Notes: a model not told the origin generated them from the sequence alone. 10,952 nt of DNA from an uncultured Sphingopyxis sp. (GCA_937957805.1 CALFXW010000219.1:1-10952), one strand, 5' to 3'. Positions 1-8,446 are shown, counted from the stretch's first letter. Made by a program: numbers and translations.

Positions 1-723
1 TTGGCACGCGATGAAGCGCACGCCAATGCAGCGGCAGCGCGCGCCACACTCGCCCATTTTTGGGGCGGGGATGGCAGCGAGATAGAGGTGAATGGCGAAT
101 TGCTGCGCCCCGATGGCGCGGGCGCGGCGTTGCTGGCGCGCGCCGATGGCCTGTTGGCCGAGGCGTTGCTGGCGAGCGCCGATGGCCTGTTGGCCGAGGC
201 GTTGCTGGCGCGCGCGCGCGCCGAGGTCACCCACGAACGGGCATCGGCAACGAATGATTATCGCTGGAGCGCGGGCGCACGATATTTGCGCGAATCGCGC
301 GATGTGGCGCTGGTCGCAGGCCTCACCATCCCGTTGGGCGGAAACCGCAACCGTGGCAACATCGCCCGGGCGGAGGCTGAGGAACGTCAACTGGCCGCCG
401 AACAAGCGGCCGATCGGGCGACGCGCGAACGCCGGTTGATCCAGCTTATCGCCATGGCAGAGGCGGCGCGCACCCGTGCCAGCCGGCTGGTGCGCGACAT
501 TTACCCCATCAACGCGCGCACATTGGCTGAGGTGCGCGCGGGTTATAATCGCGGCGGTTTCAGCTTTCAAAATATCATCGAAGCGGCAGATGCCATCGCC
601 GCCACGCAGGATGACTGGCTGGCCGCCGTCACCCGTTACCGCGATTTATTGACCGAAATTGACCGGCTGACCGGGCGCTTTGCCGCCGTCGCCGCCCCCC
701 AAATGCAGGAGGATTTGCCATGA
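1..723 (+). CDS. Outer-membrane efflux factor, TolC/CzcC-like (5'-truncated)
   Basis: C-terminal 240 residues of a TolC-family outer-membrane channel of the CzcC/CusC type, which carries metal ions out through the outer membrane for an RND pump. CzcC relatives usually have about 400-430 residues, so roughly the first 170 lie outside the window. The TTG at base 1 is probably not the true start: the opening residues already read as a mid-protein helix ending in the 'LAHFWGG' type segment. Also visible are the beta segment 'ALVAGLTIPLGGNRNRG' (about 104-120), typical of CzcC, followed by long Ala/Arg/Glu-rich coiled-coil helices (121-227). A 12-residue unit is duplicated at residues 43-66, described separately. 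The stop overlaps the adaptor start as ATGA (720-723), so the two are translationally coupled. The metal substrate cannot be told from this subunit. Confidence 0.88.
   Translation: MARDEAHANAAAARATLAHFWGGDGSEIEVNGELLRPDGAGAALLARADGLLAEALLASADGLLAEALLARARAEVTHERASATNDYRWSAGARYLRESRDVALVAGLTIPLGGNRNRGNIARAEAEERQLAAEQAADRATRERRLIQLIAMAEAARTRASRLVRDIYPINARTLAEVRAGYNRGGFSFQNIIEAADAIAATQDDWLAAVTRYRDLLTEIDRLTGRFAAVAAPQMQEDLP
126..215 (+). repeat. 36-bp in-frame tandem repeat (about 2.5 copies)
   Basis: Copy 1 (126-161) and copy 2 (162-197) differ at one base only (139 c, 175 a). A partial third copy runs from 198 to about 215. The unit encodes ALLA(R/S)ADGLLAE, at residues 43-54 and 55-66 of the truncated TolC-like protein. 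The near identity points to a recent duplication. It preserves frame and would lengthen a predicted helix by 12 residues. Confidence 0.93.
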
Positions 724-1652
724 AATCGAAAATATTTGCCATGGCAGTCGTGCCGGTTGTCGCGCTGATGCTCGGCGCATGCAGCGCGCCTGCTCCGGTC
801 GCTGAACCGGATGAACATGAAGCGGCAGAATTGGCGGAGGGCACCACCCGCATCACCGCCGATGCCGCGCGCGCGGCGGGGATAAAAATGGAAATCGCGG
901 GGCCAGCCGACATTGGTGAGGTGCGCATACTATATGGCACCGTCACGCTCAGCCCCGGGGCGCGTTCGGAAATTCGCGGGCAATTCCCCGGTCGGATTGT
1001 CTCTATGGTCAAAAATGTCGGTGACAGCGTCCGGCGCGGCGAATTGGTTGCGCGGATTGAATCGTCCGAGAGCCTCCAGACCTACCCTGTTTATGCGGCG
1101 ACATCAGGGGTGGTCGCCGAACGCAATGGCAATGCGGGGGATGTCACCATCGACCGCGCGCTTTATGTGCTGACCGACCCGGCGGCGAACAGCGCGACCT
1201 TTAATATTTTCCCGCGCGATCTGGGGCAAATCCGCCCCGGTATGCGCATTGCCATCCAGAGCCTTGACGGTGAAAATATCGGCGAGGCACGACTGTCCGA
1301 CTATTTGCCGGAGGGGAATGCCGCCGCTGGCACCGCCTTGATGCGCGCGCCGCTGCCGCGCCAAAGCAGCCGCTGGCGACCCGGCATGGCGTTAATGGGG
1401 CGCGTGGTGGTGGGTGAAGCGCGCGCGCACGTTGCGGTGCGCACCGCCGCGATCCAGCCGCATGATGGCGGGCAAGTGGTGTTCACGCGCACTGGCGATA
1501 TCTATCGCGCGCTGCCGGTCACCATCGGGCGGCAAGCGGGCGGGTGGTCTGAGGTGTTGAGCGGCATTACCGCTGGCACAAGCTATGTGACCGACGGTGC
1601 CTTTGTCGTGCGCGCCGACATCGAAAAATCGGGCGCGGAGCATGACCATTGA
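720..1652 (+). CDS. RND efflux periplasmic adaptor, CzcB-like, hairpin-less lipoprotein
   Basis: Membrane-fusion protein linking the inner-membrane pump to the outer-membrane channel, 310 residues. Residues 1-21 form a lipoprotein signal peptide with lipobox LGAC (Cys21), so the mature protein should be lipid-anchored in the periplasm. The two lipoyl half-motifs are 'GRIVSMVKNVGDSVRRGELV' (91-110) and 'AATSGVVAERNGNAGD' (126-141). Only about a dozen residues separate them, so the coiled-coil hairpin that normally sits there is missing. Beta-barrel and membrane-proximal domains follow (about 155-300). The C-terminus is His/Asp-rich (GAEHDH), as in many metal-efflux adaptors. The start ATG overlaps the upstream stop and has a strong Shine-Dalgarno, AGGAGGA at 707-713. 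The stop overlaps the RND start as TTGA. Family assignment is secure; metal specificity is not. Confidence 0.92.
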   Translation: MKSKIFAMAVVPVVALMLGACSAPAPVAEPDEHEAAELAEGTTRITADAARAAGIKMEIAGPADIGEVRILYGTVTLSPGARSEIRGQFPGRIVSMVKNVGDSVRRGELVARIESSESLQTYPVYAATSGVVAERNGNAGDVTIDRALYVLTDPAANSATFNIFPRDLGQIRPGMRIAIQSLDGENIGEARLSDYLPEGNAAAGTALMRAPLPRQSSRWRPGMALMGRVVVGEARAHVAVRTAAIQPHDGGQVVFTRTGDIYRALPVTIGRQAGGWSEVLSGITAGTSYVTDGAFVVRADIEKSGAEHDH

Positions 1653-4600
1653 GCGCGCCCAATATGTTGAGCGCCATCGTCCATTTCGCCATCCGCCAGC
1701 GTTGGTATGTGCTCGCCATCACGCTGGCGTTGATGCTGATTGGCGCGTGGAGCGCGACGCGCATCCCCATCGATGCCGTGCCCGACATCACCAATGTGCA
1801 GGTGCAGATCAACAGCGAGGCGGAGGGGCTTTCCCCGCTGGAGACCGAACAGCGCATCACGCTGCCCATCGAAACCGCAATGGCAGGGCTACCGGGGCTG
1901 GAATATAGCCGGTCGCTGTCGCGATATGGCCTCAGCCAAGTGACCTTGGTCTTTGCCGACGGCACCGACATCTATTTCGCCAGATCACAGATAAATGAAC
2001 GATTACAGAGCATAAGGGCGCAATTGCCGCCCAGTGTCGCGCCCGAACTTGGCCCCACATCCACCGGATTGGGCGAGATTTTCGTCTATGCTGTGGAGCC
2101 TGAGGCAAATGCCCGCAAAGCCGACGGCAGCATCTGGACGGCGGAGGATCTGCGCACGCTCAACGACTGGGTGGTGCGCCCGCAGATGCGCACAATCCCC
2201 GGGGTGGCAGAGGTGAATAGTCTGGGCGGGTTTGAACGCCAATATCATGTCACCCCCCATGTCGATCAACTTGCAGCCATCAACCTGTCACTCAGCGATG
2301 TCGTCGCCGCGCTCGACGCCAATAATGGTAATGAGGGGGCGGGCTTTGTCGAACGCGGCGGTGAACAGATTTTGATCCGGGTGCCCGGCCAAGCGGCTGG
2401 TATCGGCGACCTTGGTCAGATTATCGTCGCAACGCGCGGCGGCGTCCCCATCCGCATCGCCGATATTGCCGACGTCGCCATCGGCCATGATTTGCGCAGC
2501 GGCGCGGCGAGCGAAAATGGCCGCGAAATCGTCGTCGGCACGGTGCAGATGCGCATCGGTGAAAACCCGCGCATCGTCGCCGAAGCCGCCGCACAAAAAT
2601 TGCTGGAGATAAAGGCCGCATTACCCGCAGGCGTTACCGCCCACCCGCTCTACGACCGCACCCTGCTCGTCGAACGGACGGTGGCGACGGTGGTCAAAAA
2701 TCTGGCCGAAGGGGCGCTGCTCGTCATCGCCATATTGTTCATCCTGCTCGGCAATTTCCGCGCGGCGCTGATTGCCGCAGCGGTCATCCCCATCGCCATG
2801 TTGATGACGCTGACCGGGATGGTGGAGGGTGGGGTTTCGGCCAACCTCATGTCGCTAGGCGCGCTCGATTTCGGACTGATTGTCGATGGCGCGGTCATCA
2901 TCGTCGAAAATTGCCTGCGCCGCTTGGGGGAGGCGCAGCACCGCCATGGCCGCCTGCTCGACCGCGACGAACGCTTCAAACTGGTCGCCGACGCCAGTGC
3001 AGAGGTTATCCGCCCCAGCGTTTTTGGCGTCATCATCATCACCGCCGTTTACCTCCCCATCCTCGCGCTACAGGGGATAGAGGGTAAGACCTTCCACCCG
3101 ATGGCCATCACCGTCATGCTGGCGCTGAGCGCCGCGCTCCTCCTCTCGCTCAGCTTTGTGCCCGCCGCGATTGCGCTGTTTGTCACCGGCCGGGTGGAGG
3201 AAAAGGAGGGGCGGGTGCTGCGCGCGATAAAGCGCATTTATGCACCCTTGCTCGACTGGGCGGTGCCGCGCGGCAAATTGCTCGCCGCATTGGCGTTGCT
3301 GCTGGTGGCGGCAAGCGGCATTTTGGCCAGCCGATTGGGGTCGGAGTTTATCCCCAACCTCGACGAAGGGGATATTGCCATGCATGCGCTGCGCATCCCC
3401 GGCACCAGCCTGACACAGGCGGTGGAGATGCAAAGCGCGGTTGAAAACAGGCTGCGCCAATTCCCCGAAGTCGCGCGGGTATTTTCCAAAATCGGCACCG
3501 CCGACATTGCCAATGACCCGATGCCGCCGTCGGTCGCCGATACCTTCATCATGCTAAAACCGCGTGACCAATGGCCCGACCCGCGCAAAAGCCGCGATGC
3601 ATTGGTGGCGGAAATGGAACAGGCGGTCGGCGCGATTCCGGGCAATGTTTATGAATTTACCCAGCCGGTGCAGATGCGGATGAACGAGCTTATCGCCGGG
3701 GTGCGCGCCGATGTCGCGGTCAAAATATTTGGCGATGATCTGGAAATATTGCGCCGATTGGGCGCGCGCGCACAGACAATCGTTGCACGCGTGCCGGGCG
3801 CGGCTGACGTCAAGCTCGAACAGGTCAGCGGCCTGCCCATGCTGCAAATACGCCCGCGCCGCGACATGTTGGCGCGATACGGCCTGCCGCTCAGCCATGT
3901 GCAACAGGCGGTGGCAATTGCGACGGGGGGACGGCGCGCGGGCCAGATTTTTGAAGGCGACCGCCGCTTTGCTGTCGTCGTCCGCTTGCCAGAGGGGCTG
4001 CGCAATGATCTGGACGCGCTCGGCCGTTTGCCGATCGCACTGCCCGGTGAAATCGGCGGCTTTGTGCCCTTGCGCGAGGTGGCGGACATCGCGCTTGAAA
4101 GCGGGCCGAACCAAATCAGCCGCGAAAATGGCCGCCGACGCGCGGTCATCAGCGCCAATGTGCGAGGATCAGATTTGGGCAGCTTCGTCGCCCAATTGCG
4201 GCGCGAGATGCGCGCGCTCGACCTGCCAGAGGGCTATTATATCCAATATGGCGGGACGTTTGAGCAATTGGAAAGCGCGGCAAAGCGGCTGCAAATCGTC
4301 ATCCCGCTTGCCCTCCTCCTCATCTTTGCGATGCTTTTTGCCCTATTCCGGTCGGTGCGCGACAGCCTGATCGTCTTTTCCGGCGTGCCGCTGGCGTTGA
4401 CCGGCGGTGTGCTGGCACTGGCATTGCGCGGCATCCCGCTTTCCATATCCGCAGGGGTCGGCTTTATCGCGCTGTCGGGCGTCGCGGTGTTGAACGGTGT
4501 CGTGATGCTGAGCTTCATTCGGGACTTGCGCGCCAGCGGGATGGAGCGGTTGGCAGCGATCCGCGAAGGGGCGCTGACCCGGTTGCGTCCGGTGATGATG

Positions 4601-4777
4601 ACCGCACTCGTCGCCAGTCTGGGCTTCATCCCCATGGCGTTCAACGTCGGCGCGGGGTCAGAGGTGCAGCGCCCATTGGCGACCACGGTCATCGGCGGCG
4701 TGGTTTCGGCAACGCTGCTGACGCTCATCCTCCTCCCCGCGCTTTATGCATGGGGCACAGCCAGCGACGAAACCTAA
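1649..4777 (+). CDS. Heavy-metal efflux RND transporter, CzcA/CusA family
   Basis: Proton-driven inner-membrane pump of the heavy-metal-efflux RND family, 1042 residues, a full family length. TM1 is at about residues 12-33. The TM2-TM4 block is at 350-421 and carries the TM4 motif DFGLIVDGAVIIVEN (407-421). Its acidic residues D407, D413 and E420 match the proton/cation-relay residues D402, D408 and E415 of CzcA. This DFGxxxDGAxxxVEN form is the divalent-cation (Zn/Co/Cd) type rather than the Cu/Ag type. A typical HME segment 'QPVQMRMNELIAGVRADVAV' lies near 672-691, and the second TM bundle fills the C-terminal 170 residues. The TTG start at 1649 overlaps the adaptor stop and has GGAG at 1637-1640, 8 bases upstream. 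The next candidate is ATG 1664, five residues in and with no good ribosome site. The stop TAA overlaps the convergent gene's stop, leaving no room for a terminator. Confidence 0.95.
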   Translation: MSAPNMLSAIVHFAIRQRWYVLAITLALMLIGAWSATRIPIDAVPDITNVQVQINSEAEGLSPLETEQRITLPIETAMAGLPGLEYSRSLSRYGLSQVTLVFADGTDIYFARSQINERLQSIRAQLPPSVAPELGPTSTGLGEIFVYAVEPEANARKADGSIWTAEDLRTLNDWVVRPQMRTIPGVAEVNSLGGFERQYHVTPHVDQLAAINLSLSDVVAALDANNGNEGAGFVERGGEQILIRVPGQAAGIGDLGQIIVATRGGVPIRIADIADVAIGHDLRSGAASENGREIVVGTVQMRIGENPRIVAEAAAQKLLEIKAALPAGVTAHPLYDRTLLVERTVATVVKNLAEGALLVIAILFILLGNFRAALIAAAVIPIAMLMTLTGMVEGGVSANLMSLGALDFGLIVDGAVIIVENCLRRLGEAQHRHGRLLDRDERFKLVADASAEVIRPSVFGVIIITAVYLPILALQGIEGKTFHPMAITVMLALSAALLLSLSFVPAAIALFVTGRVEEKEGRVLRAIKRIYAPLLDWAVPRGKLLAALALLLVAASGILASRLGSEFIPNLDEGDIAMHALRIPGTSLTQAVEMQSAVENRLRQFPEVARVFSKIGTADIANDPMPPSVADTFIMLKPRDQWPDPRKSRDALVAEMEQAVGAIPGNVYEFTQPVQMRMNELIAGVRADVAVKIFGDDLEILRRLGARAQTIVARVPGAADVKLEQVSGLPMLQIRPRRDMLARYGLPLSHVQQAVAIATGGRRAGQIFEGDRRFAVVVRLPEGLRNDLDALGRLPIALPGEIGGFVPLREVADIALESGPNQISRENGRRRAVISANVRGSDLGSFVAQLRREMRALDLPEGYYIQYGGTFEQLESAAKRLQIVIPLALLLIFAMLFALFRSVRDSLIVFSGVPLALTGGVLALALRGIPLSISAGVGFIALSGVAVLNGVVMLSFIRDLRASGMERLAAIREGALTRLRPVMMTALVASLGFIPMAFNVGAGSEVQRPLATTVIGGVVSATLLTLILLPALYAWGTASDET

Positions 4778-5568
4778 GGAAAATCGGCAAAATCCCCGCC
4801 ATGGTGGCGGCGCGCCGCATCGCTGAGCAGCGCATTCCCGGTGAGGCGCGCAAATATTGTCGCCGCATCGGGGCCATGGTCGGCAAAGGCAAAGCCATGG
4901 TCACGCGCCAACCGCCCATCGCTCAGTGGATAGTCGGCGTGCGGGGCTACCGCGTGCCAGATGTCAAAGCCTGTCGGCGGATGGTCGATGGCAAAAAGGC
5001 ATAGCCGCGCCAGATCGGCAAAGCTCACCCCCTGCCCCGGCGCAGCATCCGCCATATCGCCAACCGCATGCCCGATGCGCAGCACGCGGACGGCAAGACC
5101 ATATTTCTGGGCATAGAGGCGGCACAGCCCCTCCCCCCATAATTTGCTCACCCCATAGCGTGTGTCGGGTGCCGGCAGGCTGCCCTCATCAATCGGCTGG
5201 TTGCGTGGGTGGAAGCCAAGCACATGCATGCTGCTGGCAAAGATAATATGGCGCACGCCCGCCGCGCGCGCGGCTTCGAACAGGGTCGTCATCCCTGTCA
5301 CATTGCTGTCGATGACGCCTTGCCATTGACGCTCCCCATGCCAGCCGCTGCTGCCACCCAAGTGAATGATGGTGGTGACACCGCGCGCCGCACGGCGCAT
5401 GGCGCGGGCGTCCTGTAATTTGCCGCGCACGAAATCCTCCCGCGCGCCGAGTCGCCAAATCCGCCGCTGGTCGGTCAAGCGCACGATATGCCCCGCCGCT
5501 GCCAGCGCCGGGCGCAACATGGTGGCGAGGTGCCCCGCCGCGCCGGTGAGGAGGATGCGCCCGGTCAA
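4774..5568 (-). CDS. NAD-dependent epimerase/dehydratase, uronate-dehydrogenase-like
   Basis: Extended short-chain dehydrogenase (COG0451 type), 264 residues, cytoplasmic. The N-terminal Rossmann motif is TGAAGHLA (8-15), with Ala in place of the third Gly. Further landmarks are the segment IIHLGGSSGW (67-76), the active-site strand FASSMHVLGFH (110-120) and the catalytic pair Y138/K142 in YGVSK. The order and wording of these blocks resemble bacterial uronate dehydrogenase, which oxidises glucuronate or galacturonate with NAD. However, the residue that is Asn in that family's 'SSNH' is Met here (114), so the substrate may differ. As last gene of an operon with two glycosyltransferase domains and a nucleotidyltransferase, it may act on a sugar or nucleotide sugar; this is inference. 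The TTG start overlaps the upstream stop as TTGA and sits directly before the Rossmann strand, so no later start is possible. Its TAG stop overlaps the RND stop tail to tail. Confidence 0.85.
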   Translation of the reverse strand: MTGRILLTGAAGHLATMLRPALAAAGHIVRLTDQRRIWRLGAREDFVRGKLQDARAMRRAARGVTTIIHLGGSSGWHGERQWQGVIDSNVTGMTTLFEAARAAGVRHIIFASSMHVLGFHPRNQPIDEGSLPAPDTRYGVSKLWGEGLCRLYAQKYGLAVRVLRIGHAVGDMADAAPGQGVSFADLARLCLFAIDHPPTGFDIWHAVAPHADYPLSDGRLARDHGFAFADHGPDAATIFARLTGNALLSDAARRHHGGDFADFP

Positions 5569-7340
5569 CCCGCCGCCCGCTGATGCTTGGCGCGCAGCGC
5601 ATTGCGCGCCAGTTGCAACGGGTTGAGCGCCGCGCCATCCATCCCCCGCGTCATATTGCCCGCATGCCGCCGGACGTGGAGGGTGACCATATCCATGCGC
5701 GCAACCTGCAAGCCATTGCGTTCGGCGCGGGCGAACCAGTCCAGATCCTCCCCAAAACGCAGCCGCGGGTCAAAAACGCCGTTACGTGCAAAGGCGCGGA
5801 CGCGGTACAGCCCAGCCCCGATATAATAAGTAAAACCCTCCGCCGGGCTGCCGACAAAGCCATATGCGCCATCCGCCCCAGCCTCCATCAACTGGGCATG
5901 GCCGATAACCACTTCAACATCGGGGCATTGGTCAAGCAGTGCCAGTGATGCCGCCAATTTGCCGCACGGCCAGATATCATCGACATCGATAAAGGCGATG
6001 AGGCTGCCCATCGCCGCGCGCAGCCCCATGTTGCGCGCCGCCGCTGGCCCTGCATTGGCGATGGTCAACAGCCGCACCTCCACCGGCAGCGCGGCGATGG
6101 CGCCTGCCAGATCATCGGTTGAACCATCATCGATGACAATGATTTCAAGCTTGGGGTATTTCTGCGCCAGAACAGAGGCGATGGCGTCAGCCAGAAAATG
6201 CGCGCCATTATAACAAGGGATGATGACCGACAGCAGCGGACAATTATCGGTAAAGGGGGCATCGCACCCCAAATCCTGCGGAGCGGCGATAAAGGCCGAC
6301 AGCATCGGGGGGATGGCGGCGCGGTCATCCCCCAGCATCAACCGCGCCATGGGGAGCGTGCGCAGCGCATCGGCGATAAAGTCCGCCGTCCCCTCCCCCG
6401 CATGGGGCAATTGCGCCATCGTCGTAAAGCTCGCCGCGCCGACCATTTCCGCCCGGTCAATCGGACAAAATTGCGCATCGCCGGGCGCTATGCGCGGCGT
6501 CACCACGCCGCGCAGGGGCAGCGATATTGTCGTGCGCGCGCCCAAAAAAATGACTGCTTTTTCACCGCCATCGGCCCCGCCGCCACCCAGAAAATGCGGG
6601 TCAAGATGCGCAAAATGGCTGAGGTTATCGGGGTTTAGCTTGGCTGTGCAATAAAGGCTGTGCGCATGATATTGCCCATCCGCATCGCGTGCCACCAAGA
6701 CATAATCATCCCCGACATAGGCCAGCCCCGCGCCAAGCGCACCCAGCGCACTGGTCGATTTACCAACCCCGCCGCGCCCGGTAATCAACAGCCCGCCCTT
6801 TGCCGTGCCGACCACCGCGGCATGCACCAATTGCGCGCCCTGCCCGCGCGCCCACCAATGGAGCAGGGTGCGCAGCGGCGATGCCTGCGTCCAATATGGC
6901 AGATTTTGCGCCGACCGCAGCCAATATATCCCCGTTGCACCCCGCGCGTCATAGAGCGCGAGGGAAAATTCGCTCCAGTGAAAGGCGCTCAAAATATCGG
7001 GGCTGTGCATCGTCCAGATATCGCCGCGATCCGAAAAACAATGGCGGCCAACCGGCGCGGGCGGCATGGCGATGTCGCTTTCATCGCCCGCCCAAATGTA
7101 AAAATGCGCATCCGCCGCGCCCGCAACCGGCGTTTCCAAATGGCTGAGCGCGCCGCACAACATCTGGCACAGCCTGTCGTTGCCAAAGGTGAGGCGGATG
7201 GTTTTGCCGAGCAAAACTATGTCGCGGATCACCGGGGCATCGCCGATTGCCGCCATGGTCGCCGCGCGTGCCGCGTCAAAAAAAGCACGCTGCGCATCCT
7301 CTGCCATCAGCGGCAGGTCGCTGCGATGGCTGGGGGTCAT
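5565..7340 (-). CDS. Fusion of HPr-kinase-like domain and GT2 glycosyltransferase
   Basis: A two-domain protein of 591 residues. The N-terminal part (about 1-355) resembles HPr-kinase-like proteins found beside PqqD homologues. It has a 'LVHAAVVG' strand (171-178), P-loop GRGGVGKST (188-196), 'YVGDDYVLV' (208-216) at the place of the HprK 'ADD' acidic motif, and 'SLYCTAKL' (228-235). It should bind ATP; its phospho-acceptor is unknown. From about 368 a complete GT2 domain begins: SVIIPCYNG (371-379), DDGSTD (404-409), the DxD-like IDVDD (451-455), GEDLDWFARAE (530-540), and a closing RRHAGNM (557-563). GT2 enzymes transfer sugar from a nucleotide or lipid donor. There is no frameshift or stop between the domains. 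The start chosen is ATG 7340-7338, overlapping the upstream TGA as ATGA. An upstream GTG at 7382 would add 14 Arg/Ala-rich residues and overlap more. No signal peptide or membrane segment is evident. Confidence 0.87.
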   Translation of the reverse strand: MTPSHRSDLPLMAEDAQRAFFDAARAATMAAIGDAPVIRDIVLLGKTIRLTFGNDRLCQMLCGALSHLETPVAGAADAHFYIWAGDESDIAMPPAPVGRHCFSDRGDIWTMHSPDILSAFHWSEFSLALYDARGATGIYWLRSAQNLPYWTQASPLRTLLHWWARGQGAQLVHAAVVGTAKGGLLITGRGGVGKSTSALGALGAGLAYVGDDYVLVARDADGQYHAHSLYCTAKLNPDNLSHFAHLDPHFLGGGGADGGEKAVIFLGARTTISLPLRGVVTPRIAPGDAQFCPIDRAEMVGAASFTTMAQLPHAGEGTADFIADALRTLPMARLMLGDDRAAIPPMLSAFIAAPQDLGCDAPFTDNCPLLSVIIPCYNGAHFLADAIASVLAQKYPKLEIIVIDDGSTDDLAGAIAALPVEVRLLTIANAGPAAARNMGLRAAMGSLIAFIDVDDIWPCGKLAASLALLDQCPDVEVVIGHAQLMEAGADGAYGFVGSPAEGFTYYIGAGLYRVRAFARNGVFDPRLRFGEDLDWFARAERNGLQVARMDMVTLHVRRHAGNMTRGMDGAALNPLQLARNALRAKHQRAAG

Positions 7341-8446
7341 GCCGCTTGGCCCGTCGGCATCGCGCCGCGCGCGCGCCGCCACAACCAGCGCGCCGCCATG
7401 CCGGGGATCGCACCCGACCAGCTGCCCACCACAAAGCGTGCTAGCGATGTTGCCCGTTCCACCGGCAGTTGGCCATGTTCGGGCGGTGCGCTGAGCCGCG
7501 CGGCAAACCCGCGCTGTTCCATCCGTTCAACCCAGCAGGGGCCACGCGCGATCAACGATTGTGCCTTGGGCGGCAAATCCACCCCCATCTCACGCTCCAG
7601 AAAGCCCAACGCCGCCCCCAAGCGCGCGCGCACCCGCGCCATGCATGCCAATTGGCCGATCGCGTCCCAGTCGATCGCATCGCCATCGGCGCGCAAAATC
7701 AGCATCGCATCGGCCACCCAGCGCAATGCGGGCAGCGGATCGGGTTTCAGTCCATGGACCAATATGTGAAACAAAAGGTCGGTGGGCGATGGGCGCAAGG
7801 CGGTGACATTGCCCAGCATCAGCGGCTGCGCATGCCCCCAAAATCGGGCATCACCCTGTGCCCGCGCACATTCGGCGACCATCCGCCAGTGAAGGTCTAT
7901 CTGGTTCCCCGCGCGATCAACCAGCGGCAGCGCGCATTGCATGGCAAGACAATCCCGTGGGCGCGCGCGGGCGAGCGCGGCTACCGCGTAATCGGCGATG
8001 CGCCAGCCCGCCCCCTCCAGCACCGCCAGTGCGCGGAACGCCTGCGCGCGTTGCACGACCAGATCAACGTCGGACATGGGCCGGAGGCCGGGGCTGGCAT
8101 AATAGCAATTGGCAAGCACCACCCCCTTGGTAAACAGGCTGGCGATACCCGCAGCCTGCAACAGGCCCGCCGCATCCTCCGCGCGCTTTAGCGTCTGTTG
8201 CACGCTGACCCAGGCATGGCGATGCACCCCCGCCATCCGTCCAAGCAACCGATGTTCCACCCCCAATCGCTGCAAATTGGCGTGGAGCATGGGCAAGAGG
8301 CGAAAGCTGCCGCCATCGAGCTGATGTTCAAAATCCACCGCCGCATCCCATGCGGCGAACGCCTGGCGTGCAGCATCACCATCCCCCAATGCGGCGCGCA
8401 GCAGCAAAATCTGCGGCGCATCGGGCCAGAGATGATAGCGGGTCAT
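7337..8446 (-). CDS. Nucleotidyltransferase family protein (NTP_transf_5-like)
   Basis: Predicted cytoplasmic nucleotidyltransferase of the polymerase-beta-like fold, 369 residues, resembling the uncharacterised NTP_transf_5 family (PF14907). A helical N-terminal part (1-90) precedes the catalytic region. That region has 'LFTKGVVLANCYY' (104-116), metal-binding 'RPMSDVDLVV' with D126 and D128, and a third acidic residue D184 in 'QIDLHWRM' (182-189). The remainder is helical with 'HILVHGLKPDPLPALRWVAD' at 227-246, and a basic C-terminus. Related proteins are recurrent partners of PqqD-like proteins and HPr-kinase-like proteins in bacterial clusters, but I know of no defined substrate. Start ATG 8446-8444 overlaps the stop of the upstream GT2 gene (ATGA), and its own TGA overlaps the next start (ATGA). 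Longer reading of the frame upstream to 8617 runs inside the GT2 gene and is a shadow. Confidence 0.84.
   Translation of the reverse strand: MTRYHLWPDAPQILLLRAALGDGDAARQAFAAWDAAVDFEHQLDGGSFRLLPMLHANLQRLGVEHRLLGRMAGVHRHAWVSVQQTLKRAEDAAGLLQAAGIASLFTKGVVLANCYYASPGLRPMSDVDLVVQRAQAFRALAVLEGAGWRIADYAVAALARARPRDCLAMQCALPLVDRAGNQIDLHWRMVAECARAQGDARFWGHAQPLMLGNVTALRPSPTDLLFHILVHGLKPDPLPALRWVADAMLILRADGDAIDWDAIGQLACMARVRARLGAALGFLEREMGVDLPPKAQSLIARGPCWVERMEQRGFAARLSAPPEHGQLPVERATSLARFVVGSWSGAIPGMAARWLWRRARGAMPTGQAA

Noticed and set aside
4796..4810. CCGCC-ATGGT-GGCGG hairpin after the RND stop as a terminator
   Set aside because: No T-run follows on the + strand. On the - strand it lies before the epimerase stop codon and the T-rich bases are Asp-Phe codons.
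6660..7769. 369-codon + strand open frame opposite the kinase-GT2 fusion and the nucleotidyltransferase
   Set aside because: Antisense shadow typical of GC-rich DNA; the - strand has clear family motifs and the antisense product resembles nothing.
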